A stretch of DNA of 64,000 nucleotides from Rhodospirillaceae bacterium (GTDB lineage Bacteria > Pseudomonadota > Alphaproteobacteria > Kiloniellales > DSM-21159): the NCBI GenBank assembly GCA_006969625.1, contig CP030885.1, forward strand, positions 620,001-684,000, in the 5' to 3' direction. Made by a program: the position numbers and the translations under genes. Positions within the stretch are counted from its first letter, which is position 1, and each line of letters begins with the position of its first letter. A model generated the notes under the pieces. It did no database searches. It was not told where the DNA came from and saw nothing but the letters and a program-made list of their open reading frames with translations. Shown here piece by piece: positions 26,754 through 39,663 of the stretch.

Positions 26754-26757
<4 letters not shown>
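25852..26757 (+). CDS. NAD-dependent epimerase/dehydratase
   Basis: A 301-residue SDR with ILVTGAGGFVGCRLIAEA at the N terminus, VVHLGGRAHRADAADP, FVFVSTIGVHGQ and AYARSKLEAEEGL (Tyr-x3-Lys). The shorter C-terminal domain resembles WbpV/WbiG-type 4-epimerases of O-antigen loci. It probably acts on a UDP-sugar; the substrate is unknown. Its stop overlaps the next start (ATGA), pairing it with the damaged GmhB-like gene. Confidence 0.82.
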
Positions 26758-29807
<3,050 letters not shown>

Positions 29808-29811
<4 letters not shown>

Positions 29812-30317
29812 GCGCCGCCCTCCCGGCCGGCGTCTCGGAACTCGCGCAGGCTGCGCACCGTCGTATAGGCGCTGACCAGGACGAACAAGGCGGCGCCGAC
29901 GGCGGCGGCGGCATAGCCGATCCAGAGGGGAATGCCGAGGATGAAGCTGGTCTCGCCGTAGCGCTGCTTGTCGAGCAGGCCGAGCCAGAGGCGCCAGAAG
30001 ATCACGGCTGCGGCGGCGGTCAGCAGCAGGTTGGCGATCAGGTCGACGGCGGCGTTCGCCCGCGGGCCCGCGCGCGCCATGAAGAGGTCGACCGTGACGT
30101 GGCCGCGCTGGAGCTGGCACCAGGGCAGGAAGCAGAAGATGGCGAAGGCCGCGCCCATCTCGACCAGCTCGTAGTCGCCCGGCACCGGCCCCAGTCCGGC
30201 GAAGACCAGGCCGCGCCCGGTAACGCTGAGGACCGTCAGCGCGGTCATGGCGATCAGCGCCAGACCGCCGGCCAGCGCCAGCGCGAGCGCCGCAGTATGC
30301 ACGACTCGGAAGATCAC
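29808..30317 (-). CDS. dctQ: TRAP transporter small permease (DctQ type)
   Basis: A 169-residue protein with four membrane segments and the DctQ-type ELVEMGAAFAIFCFLPWCQLQRGHVTVDLF block. It pairs with the DctM permease encoded directly downstream. The start codon is GTG (GTG ATC TTC). The 106-bp gap between it and dctP holds no visible gene. Confidence 0.9.
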
Positions 30318-30423
30318 GGAGCGGCAGACTAATGGAGTGCGCGGGCCGACGACAGACGGAAGAGGGCCGCAGACGCGCGACGGCGCCTGCGGCCCCCGTG
30401 CCGCGCATGGCTCGGGCGGGCGT

Positions 30424-31461
30424 CTACATCCCCGAGTGCGAGGAGATCAGTTCGCGCGCCCGCTCGACCAGGGCGGCGCCGTCGTGGCCTTCGCCGTCCA
30501 TCGTCTCGATCCAGGCGTCTATCACCGGCTGGGCGGCGGTGCGCCAGCGCTCCTGCTCGGCGGCGTCCAGCATGACGACGGTGTTGCCGGCTTCGCGGGC
30601 GACCCGCTCGCCGACCACGTCGCCGGCGTCCATCGCGGCGCCGAACATGCCGGCCACCTCGACGCCGATGTTGTCGTCGATCGCCGCCTTCAGGTCGTCG
30701 GGCAAGCCCTCGTAGGCGTCCTTGTTCATCACCATGGCGAAGGTGGCGGTGTAGAGGCCGTGCTCGCCCTCGAAGCCGGTGTGGCTGTCGACCAGCTCGG
30801 CCACCTTCAGCGGAAGGGTCACTTCCCAGGGGATGACGGCGCCGTCGATCACGCCCTTCGAAAGGGATTCCGGCACCGCCGGCACGGGCATGCCGATGGC
30901 GGTGGCACCCAGGCGCTCGAGCATCGAGGTGATGACCCGGGTCGGGCCCCGCAGCTTCAGCCCCTCCATGTCCTCGATGCTTTCGACCGTGCGGCCGTTG
31001 ACGTGCAGCAGACCAGGCCCGTGGGTGTGGAAGACCAGCGGCTTGACGTCGGCGAACTCGTCGAGCGCGTTCTCCGTGACGTACTGGTGGAACGCCTTGG
31101 AGGTCGCCGCGCCGCTGGTCACCATGAAGGGCAGCTCGAAGGCCTCGGTCTTCTGGAAGCGCCCGGGCGTGTAGCCGAGCACGGTCCAGATGATATCGAC
31201 GACGCCGTCGCGCGCCTGGTCGAACAGCGAGGGCGGCGCCCCGCCGAGCTGCATCGCCGGGTAGTGCTGGATCTCGATGCGCCCGCCCGAGGCCGCCTCG
31301 ACACGCTCGATCCATGGGTCGATGGCGTCGGCCGGAATCGTCGCCTGGGGCGGCAGGAACTGGTGCAGCCGCAGCGTCACCTCCTGCGCGCCGGCAGCGC
31401 CCGTCGTGCCGACGAGCAGAGCCGCGGCGAGCAGGCCGCCGCTGAACGGAGTGGCTTTCAT
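30424..31461 (-). CDS. dctP: TRAP transporter periplasmic solute-binding protein (DctP type)
   Basis: A 345-residue protein with a clear signal peptide (MKATPFSGGLLAAALLVGT to AAGAQ, cleavage near residue 25) and the family pattern VTLRLHQFLPPQ, FELPFMVTSGA, EGLKLRGPTRVITSML and IPWEVTLPLKV. The conserved Arg in KLRGP would bind a carboxylate. It has a strong GGAGGAG site and is first in the dctPQM-pobA operon. The 204-bp gap to the divergent pcaD gene should contain both promoters; no operator was recognised. Confidence 0.93.
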   Translation of the reverse strand: MKATPFSGGLLAAALLVGTTGAAGAQEVTLRLHQFLPPQATIPADAIDPWIERVEAASGGRIEIQHYPAMQLGGAPPSLFDQARDGVVDIIWTVLGYTPGRFQKTEAFELPFMVTSGAATSKAFHQYVTENALDEFADVKPLVFHTHGPGLLHVNGRTVESIEDMEGLKLRGPTRVITSMLERLGATAIGMPVPAVPESLSKGVIDGAVIPWEVTLPLKVAELVDSHTGFEGEHGLYTATFAMVMNKDAYEGLPDDLKAAIDDNIGVEVAGMFGAAMDAGDVVGERVAREAGNTVVMLDAAEQERWRTAAQPVIDAWIETMDGEGHDGAALVERARELISSHSGM

Positions 31462-31665
31462 TGCGTGAGTCTCCTCCCGTGAGCCGCGCCGGCCCGTCCG
31501 TCGCGGGAGGCCGGTCGTCGTTGCCTGCCAGTTTGCCTTAGCCGCCGTGAAACGCGAAACCTGGAATCCGAGGCGGCCGGGCGTGGACAAACAGAAATTG
31601 CCTTGGCGTCGGCGATCGCGCAGTCTCGGCCGAGAGCTAGCGTTCGGGGAAGGGGACGGCCGGAT

Positions 31666-32457
31666 ATGCAGGCGGTGCGGATCGAGGGGCGCAGCATCGA
31701 GTACTGCCTGGAGGGGCCGGCCGACGGCCCGGTTCTGGCGTTTTCCAACTCGCTGGGCACCGACGGGCGGGTGTGGGACCGCCTGCTGCCGCACTTGCCG
31801 GCGGGCCTGCGGCTGCTGCGCTACTCCAAGGCCGGCCACGGCCTGAGCGACCTGGCCCGGCGCCACAGCATCGACGAGCACGCCGGCGACCTGCTTGCCC
31901 TGATGGACGCGCTGGGCATCGAGCGCGCGACGCTGGTCGGCCTGTCGGTCGGCGGCATGATCGCCCAGGCGGCGGCGGCGCGAGCGCCCGAGCGGGTGGC
32001 CGGCCTGGTGCTCTGCTGTACGGCGCACAAGATCGGCACCGCCGACCTGTGGGAGCAGCGCATCGCCGAGCTCGCCAAGAAGGGACTGGCCGGCATGGCG
32101 GACGGGGTCATGGAGCGCTGGTTCTCCGCCGCCTGGCGTGCCGCCAATCCGGCCGACCTGGCGCTCTGGAAGAACATGCTGAGCCGCCAGCCGGCCGAAG
32201 GCTACGGCGCGATCTGCGCGGCGATTCGCGATGCCGACCTGACGGAGACGGTCCGCGGGCTGCGCCAGCCGACCCTCTGCGTCGCCGGCACGGAGGACGG
32301 CTCGACCCCGCCCGAGGTGGTGGGCGGCCTGGCCGAGTTGATCCCCGGCGCGCGCCTGGAGGTGATCGAGGGCGTCGGCCATATCCCTTGCGTCGAGGCG
32401 CCGGAGCGGCTTGGCGCACTGGTCTCGGCCTTTCTGGAGGAGCGGGGGCTTGTCTGA
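31666..32457 (+). CDS. pcaD: 3-Oxoadipate enol-lactonase
   Basis: A 263-residue alpha/beta hydrolase. The nucleophile elbow is VGLSVGGMIAQ, the acid lies in AGTEDGSTPPE, and the histidine in GVGHIPCVEAPERL, all as in PcaD. It hydrolyses 3-oxoadipate enol-lactone to 3-oxoadipate. It is the first gene of pcaDCHGB, which supplies all steps from protocatechuate to 3-oxoadipate. The later pcaIJF genes are not in the window. Confidence 0.92.
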   Translation: MQAVRIEGRSIEYCLEGPADGPVLAFSNSLGTDGRVWDRLLPHLPAGLRLLRYSKAGHGLSDLARRHSIDEHAGDLLALMDALGIERATLVGLSVGGMIAQAAAARAPERVAGLVLCCTAHKIGTADLWEQRIAELAKKGLAGMADGVMERWFSAAWRAANPADLALWKNMLSRQPAEGYGAICAAIRDADLTETVRGLRQPTLCVAGTEDGSTPPEVVGGLAELIPGARLEVIEGVGHIPCVEAPERLGALVSAFLEERGLV

Positions 32458-32851
32458 CCGGCGCTACGAGGAGGGCATGCGGGTGCGCCGCGGCGTGCTC
32501 GGCGAGGCGCACGTCGCGCGGGCCGAGGCGGCCAAAACCGACTTCGACGCCGACTTCCAGCGCTTTATCACCGAAGGCGCCTGGGGCTCGGTCTGGGCGC
32601 GACCGGGCCTGACGTCGCGCGAGCGCTCGCTGATTACCCTGGCGCTGCTGGCGGCCGGCGGCCACCACGAGGAGGTGGCGATGCACGCGCGCGCCAGCGC
32701 CAATACCGGCGCCAGCCCGGACGACCTGAAGGAGGCGCTGCTGCACGTCGCGGTCTACGCCGGCGTGCCGGCCGCCAATGCCGCCTTTCGCATCGTCAAG
32801 CAGGCGCTGCAGGAGCAGGGACGTCTGCCGACCGCGGGAGGCGAGCGATGA
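32450..32851 (+). CDS. pcaC: 4-Carboxymuconolactone decarboxylase
   Basis: A 133-residue all-helical CMD-family protein starting [18 protein letters not shown], which is the usual PcaC opening, so TTG 32450 is chosen. GGAGGAG lies eight bases upstream, and the start overlaps pcaD by eight bases. The [29 protein letters not shown] segment holds the His/Glu active-site region. It decarboxylates 4-carboxymuconolactone to 3-oxoadipate enol-lactone. Confidence 0.92.
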   Translation: MSDRRYEEGMRVRRGVLGEAHVARAEAAKTDFDADFQRFITEGAWGSVWARPGLTSRERSLITLALLAAGGHHEEVAMHARASANTGASPDDLKEALLHVAVYAGVPAANAAFRIVKQALQEQGRLPTAGGER

Positions 32852-33600
32852 GCGACAACCGTCCCGTTGGCGCCGGCAGCCTGCGCCCGCGCGACCTGGC
32901 CTGGCACCCGCCCGCGCACGCCCCCGGCTACAAGACCAGCGTGCTGCGTTCGCCGCGCCGGCCGCTGATCGCGCACGAGGCCACCTTGTCCGAGGTCACC
33001 GGGCCGGTCTTCGGTCACGAGGCCATCGGCCCGCTCGACAACGACCTGCTGCGCAACTTCGTAGCCGCGACGCGTGGGGACGGCGAGCCGATCGGGCCGC
33101 GCATCCTGGTGCACGGTCGGGTGCGCGACGAGAGCGGGCGCGGCGTGCCCGGCGCGCTGGTCGAGATCTGGCAGGCCAATGCCGGCGGGCGCTACCGCCA
33201 CCTCAACGACCGCACGGTGGCCGCGCTCGACCCCAACTTCGGCGGCTGCGGACGGACCCTGACGGACGAGACCGGCGCCTACCGCTTCCGCACCGTGCTG
33301 CCCGGGCCCTACCCCTGGCCGAACGGGGTCAACGACTGGCGGCCCTCGCACATCCACTTCTCGCTCTTCGGCCCGGCCTTCGGCCAGCGGCTGATCACCC
33401 AGATGTACTTCGAGGGCGATCCCCACATCCCGCTCTGCCCGATCCTCAACGCCATCCCCGACGCGCGGGCGGTGCGCCAGCTCGTGGCGCCGCTGGACAT
33501 GGACGCCACCCAGCCCTTCGACGCGCGCGCCTACCGCTTCGACATCGTGCTGCGCGGCCCGCGCGCCACCTGGTTCGAGAACCGGCCGGAGGGGCTGTAG
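32848..33600 (+). CDS. pcaH: Protocatechuate 3,4-dioxygenase beta subunit
   Basis: 250 residues, intradiol dioxygenase fold. The four iron ligands are visible: Tyr in GGRYRHLND, Tyr in GPYPWPNG, and two His in RPSHIHFS. The N-terminal [22 protein letters not shown] is typical of the beta chain. It overlaps pcaC by four bases and is followed two bases later by pcaG. With PcaG it opens the ring of protocatechuate to 3-carboxy-cis,cis-muconate. Confidence 0.96.
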   Translation: MSDNRPVGAGSLRPRDLAWHPPAHAPGYKTSVLRSPRRPLIAHEATLSEVTGPVFGHEAIGPLDNDLLRNFVAATRGDGEPIGPRILVHGRVRDESGRGVPGALVEIWQANAGGRYRHLNDRTVAALDPNFGGCGRTLTDETGAYRFRTVLPGPYPWPNGVNDWRPSHIHFSLFGPAFGQRLITQMYFEGDPHIPLCPILNAIPDARAVRQLVAPLDMDATQPFDARAYRFDIVLRGPRATWFENRPEGL

Positions 33601-33602
33601 GG

Positions 33603-34223
33603 ATGGTGCAGGATCCGACCTTGCTGAAAGAGACGCCCTCGCAGACGGCCGGGCCCTTCGTGCACATCGGCACGCATCCCTGGACGGTCGGGGTGGAGGG
33701 CGTCTTTGCCGCGCAGCCCGGGCAGGTCGTCGCCGGGCCCGACTGTCCCGGCACCCGCATCCGCATCGAGGGGCGGATCCTGGACGGCGACGGCCAGGTG
33801 GTGCGCGATGCGGTGGTGGAAACCTGGCAGGCCGATCCCAACGGCATCTTCGCCTCGCCGGTCGACCCGCGGCACGAACGCGTCGCCACCGGCTTCACCG
33901 GCTGGGGCCGCTTCGCCTGCAGCTTCGCCGATGGCGCCTTCGCGGTCGAGACCGTCAAGCCCGGCCCGGTGCCGGGACCGCGCGGCACGACCATGGCGCC
34001 GCACATCTGCCTTTGGATCGTCGCACGCGGCATCAACCTGGGTCTCTCGACCCGCCTCTATTTCCCCGAAGACGCGGCAGCCAACGCGGCCGACCCCATC
34101 CTGGCGCGCATCGAGAGCCCACAACGCCGCGACACGCTGATCGCCGAGCCGTGGGGCGAGGGCGCCTATCGCTTCGAGATCCGCCTGCAGGGCGAGGGCG
34201 AGACCGTGTTCTTCGCCACCTGA
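33603..34223 (+). CDS. pcaG: Protocatechuate 3,4-dioxygenase alpha subunit
   Basis: 206 residues, the non-iron chain of the dioxygenase. It has ETPSQTAGPFVHIG, VVETWQADPNGIF, GFTGWGRFACSF and PHICLWIVARGINLGLSTRLYFPE, with the iron-ligand positions of the beta chain replaced, as normal for alpha subunits. It begins two bases after pcaH, in the usual order pcaHG. Confidence 0.95.
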   Translation: MVQDPTLLKETPSQTAGPFVHIGTHPWTVGVEGVFAAQPGQVVAGPDCPGTRIRIEGRILDGDGQVVRDAVVETWQADPNGIFASPVDPRHERVATGFTGWGRFACSFADGAFAVETVKPGPVPGPRGTTMAPHICLWIVARGINLGLSTRLYFPEDAAANAADPILARIESPQRRDTLIAEPWGEGAYRFEIRLQGEGETVFFAT

Positions 34224-34240
34224 GCGCGCCGCACGCGACA

Positions 34241-35554
34241 ATGATCGGCGCCCAGTCCCCGCTGCTGCACGGCTTGTTCGGCGACGCCGAGGTGGAAGCG
34301 GCCCTGTCGGATGCCGCGTTGCTCGCCGCGCTGCTGGAGGCCGAAGCGGCGCTGGCGGCGGCCCAGGCCGAGCTCGGCCTCGTCCCGACTGCGGCGGCCG
34401 AGGCCATCGCGGCGCTCGACCGCCCCGAGACGGAGGATCTGGTCGCCGCCACCGCACGCGACGGCGTCGTCGTGCCCGGCTTCGTGGCGGCCCTGCGCGC
34501 CAGGCTGCCGGCCGCGCACGCCGCCTATCTGCACTTGGGCGCGACCAGCCAGGACATTCTCGACACCGCGGTCTGCCTGCAGCACCGCGCCGTGCTTGAC
34601 ATCCTCGAAGGGCGGCTGAGGTCAGTCATGGAAAGCCTGGCCCGGCTGGCCGAGGCTCACCGCGGCACCGTCATGGCGGCGCGCACCCGCCACCAGCAGG
34701 CGACGCCGACGAGCTTCGGGCTGGTTGCGGCCGAGTGGCTGATGCCGCTGGTGCGCCTGGCCGGCAAGCTGCCGGCGCTGCGGGACGAGGTGCTGCGCGT
34801 TTCGCTCGGCGGCGGCAGCGGCACCCAAGCGGCGCTCGGGCCGCAGGCGCCGGCCATCGCCGCCCGCATGGCCGCCCGCCTCGGCCTCGCGGAAGCGCCG
34901 CTGCCCTGGCACGCCCAGCGCGACGGCATGCTCGAGCTGGGCGGCTGGCTGGTGCAGCTCTCCGGCGCGCTCGGCAAGCTGGCCGGCGACGTGATCCAAC
35001 TGGCGCAGACCGAGGTCGGCGAGCTGCGGCTGGCCGGCGCCGGCGGCTCCTCCACCATGCCGCACAAGCAGAACCCGACGGCGGCGGAGGCGGTCGTGAC
35101 GCTGGCCCGCGCCAACGCCCACCGGCTCGGCGCGCTGGCCGCGGCGCAGCTCCACGCCCAGCAGCGCGACGGCACCGCCTGGCAGCTCGAATGGCAGGTG
35201 CTGCCGGAGATCGCCCAGGCGAGCGGCGGCGTCCTGCTGCGCACGCGCGACCTGCTCGCGGCACTCCAACCGCAGCCGGCGCGGATGCGCGCCAACCTTG
35301 AGTCTTCGGGCGGGCTGTGGGCGGCCGAGGCGATCGCCTTCGCGCTGGCCGCGCACATGCCGCGGGCCGAGGCCAAGGCGCTCGTCGCCGCCGCCTGCCG
35401 GGAGACCGTCGCGACCGGCACGCCGCTGATCGCGGTGCTGCGCCGGCACACCGACGTGCCGCTCGACTGGGATCGCCTGGGTGATCCCCTCGCTCAGGTC
35501 GGCAATGCCGAGCCCCTGATCGACGCCGCCCTCGCGGCCCATGCGGCGCTCTGA
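34241..35554 (+). CDS. pcaB: 3-Carboxy-cis,cis-muconate cycloisomerase
   Basis: A 437-residue member of the fumarase/aspartase superfamily with GATSQDILDTA and the signature loop GAGGSSTMPHKQNPT. The length and helical C-terminal domain fit PcaB. It lactonises carboxymuconate to 4-carboxymuconolactone for PcaC. It is last in the operon, 17 bp after pcaG. No clear terminator follows in the 94 bp before the GNAT gene. Confidence 0.93.
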   Translation: MIGAQSPLLHGLFGDAEVEAALSDAALLAALLEAEAALAAAQAELGLVPTAAAEAIAALDRPETEDLVAATARDGVVVPGFVAALRARLPAAHAAYLHLGATSQDILDTAVCLQHRAVLDILEGRLRSVMESLARLAEAHRGTVMAARTRHQQATPTSFGLVAAEWLMPLVRLAGKLPALRDEVLRVSLGGGSGTQAALGPQAPAIAARMAARLGLAEAPLPWHAQRDGMLELGGWLVQLSGALGKLAGDVIQLAQTEVGELRLAGAGGSSTMPHKQNPTAAEAVVTLARANAHRLGALAAAQLHAQQRDGTAWQLEWQVLPEIAQASGGVLLRTRDLLAALQPQPARMRANLESSGGLWAAEAIAFALAAHMPRAEAKALVAAACRETVATGTPLIAVLRRHTDVPLDWDRLGDPLAQVGNAEPLIDAALAAHAAL

Positions 35555-35648
35555 CCCATTGGAAGTGCGGTCTGGTTTGACTTTCAAGGCATCTGGCTGT
35601 TCAAGGCGTGGAGCCGTGAGCGCACAAGAGCTGTAGGAAAGGCGCGTC

Positions 35649-36110
35649 ATGCCGTCCGAAATCGCCATTCGTCCGGTCGCCGAATCGGATCACGAAGGGT
35701 GGCTGCCGCTTTGGCACGGCTACAACGCGTTCTATGGCCGATCTGGTGACACGGCCTTGTCCGAGGCGGTCACCGCGACCACCTGGGCGCGCTTCTTCGA
35801 CGAGCGCGAGCCTGTCCATGGCCTGGTCGCCGAGCGCGACGGGCGCTTGGTCGGGTTTGCGCATTACGTGTTCCATCGCAACACGATCATGATCGCGCCG
35901 ACCTGCTATCTGCAGGATCTCTTCACCGCGCCGGCGTGCCGCGGCTGCGGGATCGCACGCAGGCTGACCGAACGCTTCTACGCTGAAGCCCGGGCGGCCG
36001 GCGCGCACAGTGTGTACTGGCACACCCACGAGACCAACGCCGCGGCGATGGCGCTCTACGACAAGTTGGCGACCAACACGCGCTTCTTCGTCTATCGAGC
36101 CAGCCTCTGA
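35649..36110 (+). CDS. GNAT-family N-acetyltransferase
   Basis: 153 residues. The acetyl-CoA loop is YLQDLFTAPACRGCGIARRLTERF, followed by VYWHTHETNAAAMALYDKLA, the usual C-terminal GNAT pattern. AGGAAAGG lies before the ATG. It is a stand-alone gene between the pca operon and the convergent bchJ; the substrate is unknown. Its GC content seems somewhat lower than that of its neighbours. Confidence 0.85.
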   Translation: MPSEIAIRPVAESDHEGWLPLWHGYNAFYGRSGDTALSEAVTATTWARFFDEREPVHGLVAERDGRLVGFAHYVFHRNTIMIAPTCYLQDLFTAPACRGCGIARRLTERFYAEARAAGAHSVYWHTHETNAAAMALYDKLATNTRFFVYRASL

Positions 36111-36128
36111 AGGTCGGACCCGTCGGCG

Positions 36129-36833
36129 TCAGTACCTGACCTCGAAGCGGCAGGTCTCGGCGCCGGTGGCGCGGCAGCCTGTCTCCAGCGCGTAGGCGTC
36201 GGGCGCGACCAGCACGCGGAACAGCCGCTGGAAGGTGGCGGCGTAGTAGGCGCAAACCGGCGCCTCGGCCCGGAGGTCGCGGCTGAGCGGGGAGTCGGCG
36301 ATCTGGAAGCGGATCGGCCGGCCGGGCTGCCAGGCGAAGCGGCCGCTGCCGGCGAAGGTCCAGGCGTGCCCGCCGATCGCCTGCATCAGCAGCCGGGCCG
36401 ACAGGCGCGCCGGCAGCAGCTTCAGCATCCTCTGCGCCGGTCGCGGAATGCGGTTGGCCAGCAGGTAGTCGGCGGTGCGTCGACCGGCCTCTGCCGCAAC
36501 CGCCTCGGCCTCCTTGGCGCCCAGCGCGCTCCGCAGGTGGGCGTGCAGGCGGATCGCCTCGGCCTCCGGCACCATTTCGGCCGGCGTCTCGACGAAGCGG
36601 TGGCCGAGGCCGGCACCGACGAACAGCAGCATGGCCGGCCCTTCGCCGATCCGCGACCGGAGGGTCTCGGCCACCTGGATCAGGGCGTTCGGCCCGATCC
36701 GGGCCTCGGCGCGCGCGGCCGGACGGCACTGCGCCACCTCGGCCGACACGGCCTGCAGCAGGTGGGGCCGGGCGCCGGCCTCGGGCAGAGGCGCGCCTGT
36801 CCGGCCGACGTCGTCCTGGGGTGCGGCGCTCAT
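36129..36833 (-). CDS. bchJ: BchJ, bacteriochlorophyll biosynthesis V4R-domain protein
   Basis: 234 residues with the V4R small-molecule-binding domain in the C-terminal half, ending [30 protein letters not shown], which has the cysteines typical of this domain. BchJ was first called a 4-vinyl protochlorophyllide reductase. Later work in the field gives that reaction to other enzymes, so a carrier or accessory role in Mg-porphyrin flow is more likely. It overlaps bchE by four bases, its usual partner. Confidence 0.87.
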   Translation of the reverse strand: MSAAPQDDVGRTGAPLPEAGARPHLLQAVSAEVAQCRPAARAEARIGPNALIQVAETLRSRIGEGPAMLLFVGAGLGHRFVETPAEMVPEAEAIRLHAHLRSALGAKEAEAVAAEAGRRTADYLLANRIPRPAQRMLKLLPARLSARLLMQAIGGHAWTFAGSGRFAWQPGRPIRFQIADSPLSRDLRAEAPVCAYYAATFQRLFRVLVAPDAYALETGCRATGAETCRFEVRY

Positions 36834-38554
36834 TGCGCGGCGTCCACCTTGTCGCCCGCCGTGGTGCGGTCCGTGGTGCGGGCCGAAGTGCGGGCGGCCT
36901 CGTAGAAGATCATCTCCGCCTCGCTGAGCTGCCGGTCGCCGCCGCCGCAGGCTTTCGCCGTGGCCGCCTCGCGCTCGCGCCGCTTGCGCGCCCGGGTCGC
37001 CTCGGCGTCGGCGCGCTTGCGCGCCTGGTCGTGGATGGCGCGCCATTCCGGCGAGCCCGTGACGGCCAGGACCTCGCCGTCGCGGGTGCGGGTTTCGTCG
37101 AAGTGGAAGTCGACCGACTTCTTCGACTGCGGGCCCCAGTAGCCGACCCGCCCGAGGTCGTAGAAGGTCCGCTGCACGCCGGACTTCAGGAAGGCCTTCA
37201 GGCAGTTCAGCATGTAACGGCGCTTGGTGCGGTCCTTGATGAAGGGGTATTCCAGGAAGGACTTGCGCATGTAGAAGCGGCGGTAGTTGTGCATCACCCG
37301 GTCGAGCAGCGTTGCCCGGTCCATGGCGTCGGGCTTCATGATCGGGGTGACGAAGTTGTACTTCTCGTAGTCGAAGACCTCGACCTTCTCGCCCAGCTCC
37401 TGGAACAGGTCGGAGAAGGGCCAGGGCGTGTACATCGCCCAGTTGGCCATGTCCGGCTTCCAGTCCATGGCCATCCGGTAGGTCTCTTCCAGGGTCTCGA
37501 CCGTCTCGTTCTCCAGCCCGACGATGAACTGCGCCTCGGCGACGATGCCGTTCTTGCGCAGCAGCTCGATCGCCTTCTTGTTCTGGGCGACGGTGGTTTC
37601 CTTGTTGAAGCGGTCGAGCTTGAGCTGGGCGGCCGCTTCCGTGCCGAGCGAGACGTGGATCAGCCCCGCCTTGCGGTAGAGCGGCAGCAGCTCCTCGTCG
37701 CGCAGGATGTCGGTGACGCGGGTGTTGATGCCCCACTGCACCGGCAGGTCGCGGGCGATCAACTCCTCGCAGAACTCGATGAACTTCTTGCGGTTGATGG
37801 TCGGCTCCTCGTCGGCCAGGATGAAGAAGCCGACGTCGTGGTCGCGCACCAGGCTCTCGATCTCGTCGACCACCTTCTTGGGGTCGCGCACCCGGTAGTC
37901 GCGCCAGAACTTCCACTGGCTGCAGAAGCTGCAGGTGAAGGGGCAGCCGCGCGCCATGTTGGGGATCGCCACGCGCGTGCCGGTCGGGATGTAGACGTAC
38001 TTCTCCCACTCCAGCACGCCCCAGTCGGGGCTGACCGCCTCCAGGTCGCTCAGCGTCGGCTCCGCCGGGGTGGCGACGATCTTGCCGTCGTCGACGAAGG
38101 CCAGGCCGCGGATGCGCCGGCGCTCCTTCGGCCAGTCGCCGACGGCCACGGCGTGCGCCAGGTTCTGGATCACCGCCTCGCCCTCGCCGCGCACGACGAC
38201 GTCGATCCAGGGCGCCTCGCTCAGCACCTGCTGGTACATGAAGGTGGCGTGGATGCCGCCCAGAACGGTGACGCAGTCGGGATGGATCTCCTTGGCGATC
38301 TGCAGCGCCCGCTCGGCCTTGTAGATCGACGGCGTGATGGCCGTGGCGCCGACCAGGTCCGGCTTCGCCTCGGCGACGATCTCCGCTACCTGCTCGTCCG
38401 ACAGGTCGTTGGTCATGGCGTCGACGAAGCGGATGTCGTCGAAGCCGGCCGCGCGCAGGGCGCCCGACAGGTAGGCCGCCCAGGCCGGCGGCCAGTTGCC
38501 GGCGATCTCCGCCCCGCCGGAGTGATAGTTCGGATGGATCAGCAGGATGCGCAT
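36830..38554 (-). CDS. bchE: Anaerobic Mg-protoporphyrin IX monomethyl ester cyclase (radical SAM, B12-binding)
   Basis: 574 residues. The N-terminal cobalamin-type domain starts [19 protein letters not shown], and the radical-SAM 4Fe-4S motif is [11 protein letters not shown] (Cys-x3-Cys-x2-Cys). BchE makes the isocyclic ring without oxygen, using water. The window also encodes the oxygen-dependent enzyme AcsF, so ring formation can proceed in both conditions. A strong GGGGAGG site precedes ATG 38554, and a PpsR-type palindrome lies at 38601-38618. It forms an operon with bchJ. Confidence 0.96.
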   Translation of the reverse strand: MRILLIHPNYHSGGAEIAGNWPPAWAAYLSGALRAAGFDDIRFVDAMTNDLSDEQVAEIVAEAKPDLVGATAITPSIYKAERALQIAKEIHPDCVTVLGGIHATFMYQQVLSEAPWIDVVVRGEGEAVIQNLAHAVAVGDWPKERRRIRGLAFVDDGKIVATPAEPTLSDLEAVSPDWGVLEWEKYVYIPTGTRVAIPNMARGCPFTCSFCSQWKFWRDYRVRDPKKVVDEIESLVRDHDVGFFILADEEPTINRKKFIEFCEELIARDLPVQWGINTRVTDILRDEELLPLYRKAGLIHVSLGTEAAAQLKLDRFNKETTVAQNKKAIELLRKNGIVAEAQFIVGLENETVETLEETYRMAMDWKPDMANWAMYTPWPFSDLFQELGEKVEVFDYEKYNFVTPIMKPDAMDRATLLDRVMHNYRRFYMRKSFLEYPFIKDRTKRRYMLNCLKAFLKSGVQRTFYDLGRVGYWGPQSKKSVDFHFDETRTRDGEVLAVTGSPEWRAIHDQARKRADAEATRARKRREREAATAKACGGGDRQLSEAEMIFYEAARTSARTTDRTTAGDKVDAAQ

Positions 38555-38576
38555 CGGCCGGACCTCCCCAAAGGAC

Positions 38577-38618
38577 TGTCCAGTCAACTTAACGCTTGAG
38601 TGTCATTTAACATTGACA
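38577..38618 (-). promoter_or_regulatory. PpsR/CrtJ-type operator upstream of bchE
   Basis: TGTCATTTAACATTGACA at 38601-38618 is an exact TGT-N12-ACA site, the PpsR/CrtJ recognition pattern. A weaker copy, TGT-N12-ACG, lies at 38577-38594. Both are within 65 bases of the bchE start, and ppsR itself is in the window. This predicts repression of bchEJ by PpsR in oxygen or high light. Confidence 0.7.
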
Positions 38619-38664
38619 TGTGTCAGATATGCGCGTTCGGCGCGGCGAAGGACCAGCGTGCCCC

Positions 38665-39546
38665 TCACACGAGCTCGGCGAGCCGAGTTGCAAAGCGCCC
38701 CGCGCTGCGGTGCTTCGGGCCGCGGGAGGGCCACACGAGGTAGCGCACGAGCGGCAACCCGTCCCGCTCCGCCGCCAGCGAGGAAAGCGTGCCGGACGCA
38801 AGCGCCGATTCGATAAGAAGGTGGCTGGTCAGGACCGCGCCCTGCCCGGCGATCGCTGCCTGGACGGCCATGATGGAAAGGCTGAAGCGCGCGCCTTCGG
38901 CCACGTCGGGGCGCTGCACGCCGCAGTGGCGGAACCAGTCGGCCCAGGTCGGGTAGACGTCGTCGCCGAGCATCCGGTCGATATGGAGGAGCGGGAGCGT
39001 GTCGAGGTCCGGCCCGACGGCCCCGGCCGTGCGACCGAGAAGAGATGGACTCGCGGCCGGAAGGATGCGCTCGTGCAAGAGGACTCGGCTCGCGCCGTGA
39101 TCGCTCCGTGGCTGTCGGTAGGTGATCGCCAAATCGATTCCGCGACCGGCGAGGTCGGCGGTATCCACGGGCGCGACGATGCGCACCTCCATGGGCGCTA
39201 TGCTCTCGCGCGCGGCCTTCAGCCGCGGCGCCAGCCAGAGCGCCGCGAAAGAAGGATCGGCAGCAATGGTCAGGGACATCGCCTCGCTCGACGGTGCCAG
39301 GACTTCGGATGCGCGATGCAGCGTGTCGAAGCCTTGCAGCAGGAGCGGAAGCGCGCCTTCCGCGGTTTCGCTGAGCTTCAGCTCGGCGCCGTCGCGCCAA
39401 AGCAGCGGCATGCCGATCCGCGCCTCGAGTTGACGGATCTGGTGGCCGACTGCGCCCGGGGTCACCCCCAGGTCTTGCGCCGCGCGGGTCAGGCTGCGGT
39501 GCCTAGCAGCGGTTGCGAAAGCGCGAAGGGCGGTCAACGGGAGCAC
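38665..39546 (-). CDS. LysR-family transcriptional regulator (GcvA-like)
   Basis: 293 residues. The N-terminal winged helix-turn-helix is LTALRAFATAARHRSLTRAAQDLGVTPGAVGHQIRQLEARIG, and the rest is a periplasmic-binding-protein-like effector domain. The start is GTG 39546 with GAGGGAAGG upstream. It diverges from the dioxygenase gene next door across an AT-rich 117-bp gap, the standard LysR layout, so it probably controls that gene. Although it sits beside bchE, nothing ties it to photosynthesis. Confidence 0.9.
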   Translation of the reverse strand: MLPLTALRAFATAARHRSLTRAAQDLGVTPGAVGHQIRQLEARIGMPLLWRDGAELKLSETAEGALPLLLQGFDTLHRASEVLAPSSEAMSLTIAADPSFAALWLAPRLKAARESIAPMEVRIVAPVDTADLAGRGIDLAITYRQPRSDHGASRVLLHERILPAASPSLLGRTAGAVGPDLDTLPLLHIDRMLGDDVYPTWADWFRHCGVQRPDVAEGARFSLSIMAVQAAIAGQGAVLTSHLLIESALASGTLSSLAAERDGLPLVRYLVWPSRGPKHRSAGRFATRLAELV

Positions 39547-39663
39547 GCCAGCCTTCCCTCGTTTTGAATTTTGTTCGCCAGAATGATCCGATAACTAGTT
39601 TGCATAAAAGGATTCAAAGCGACAGTGTTTTGACGTTTTCTATCCATGCGGAGCACACACAGC

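Noticed and set aside
38665..39546. LysR as a direct regulator of bchE
   Set aside because: Its divergent partner is the dioxygenase gene, and a PpsR site already explains bchE control; position alone is weak evidence.
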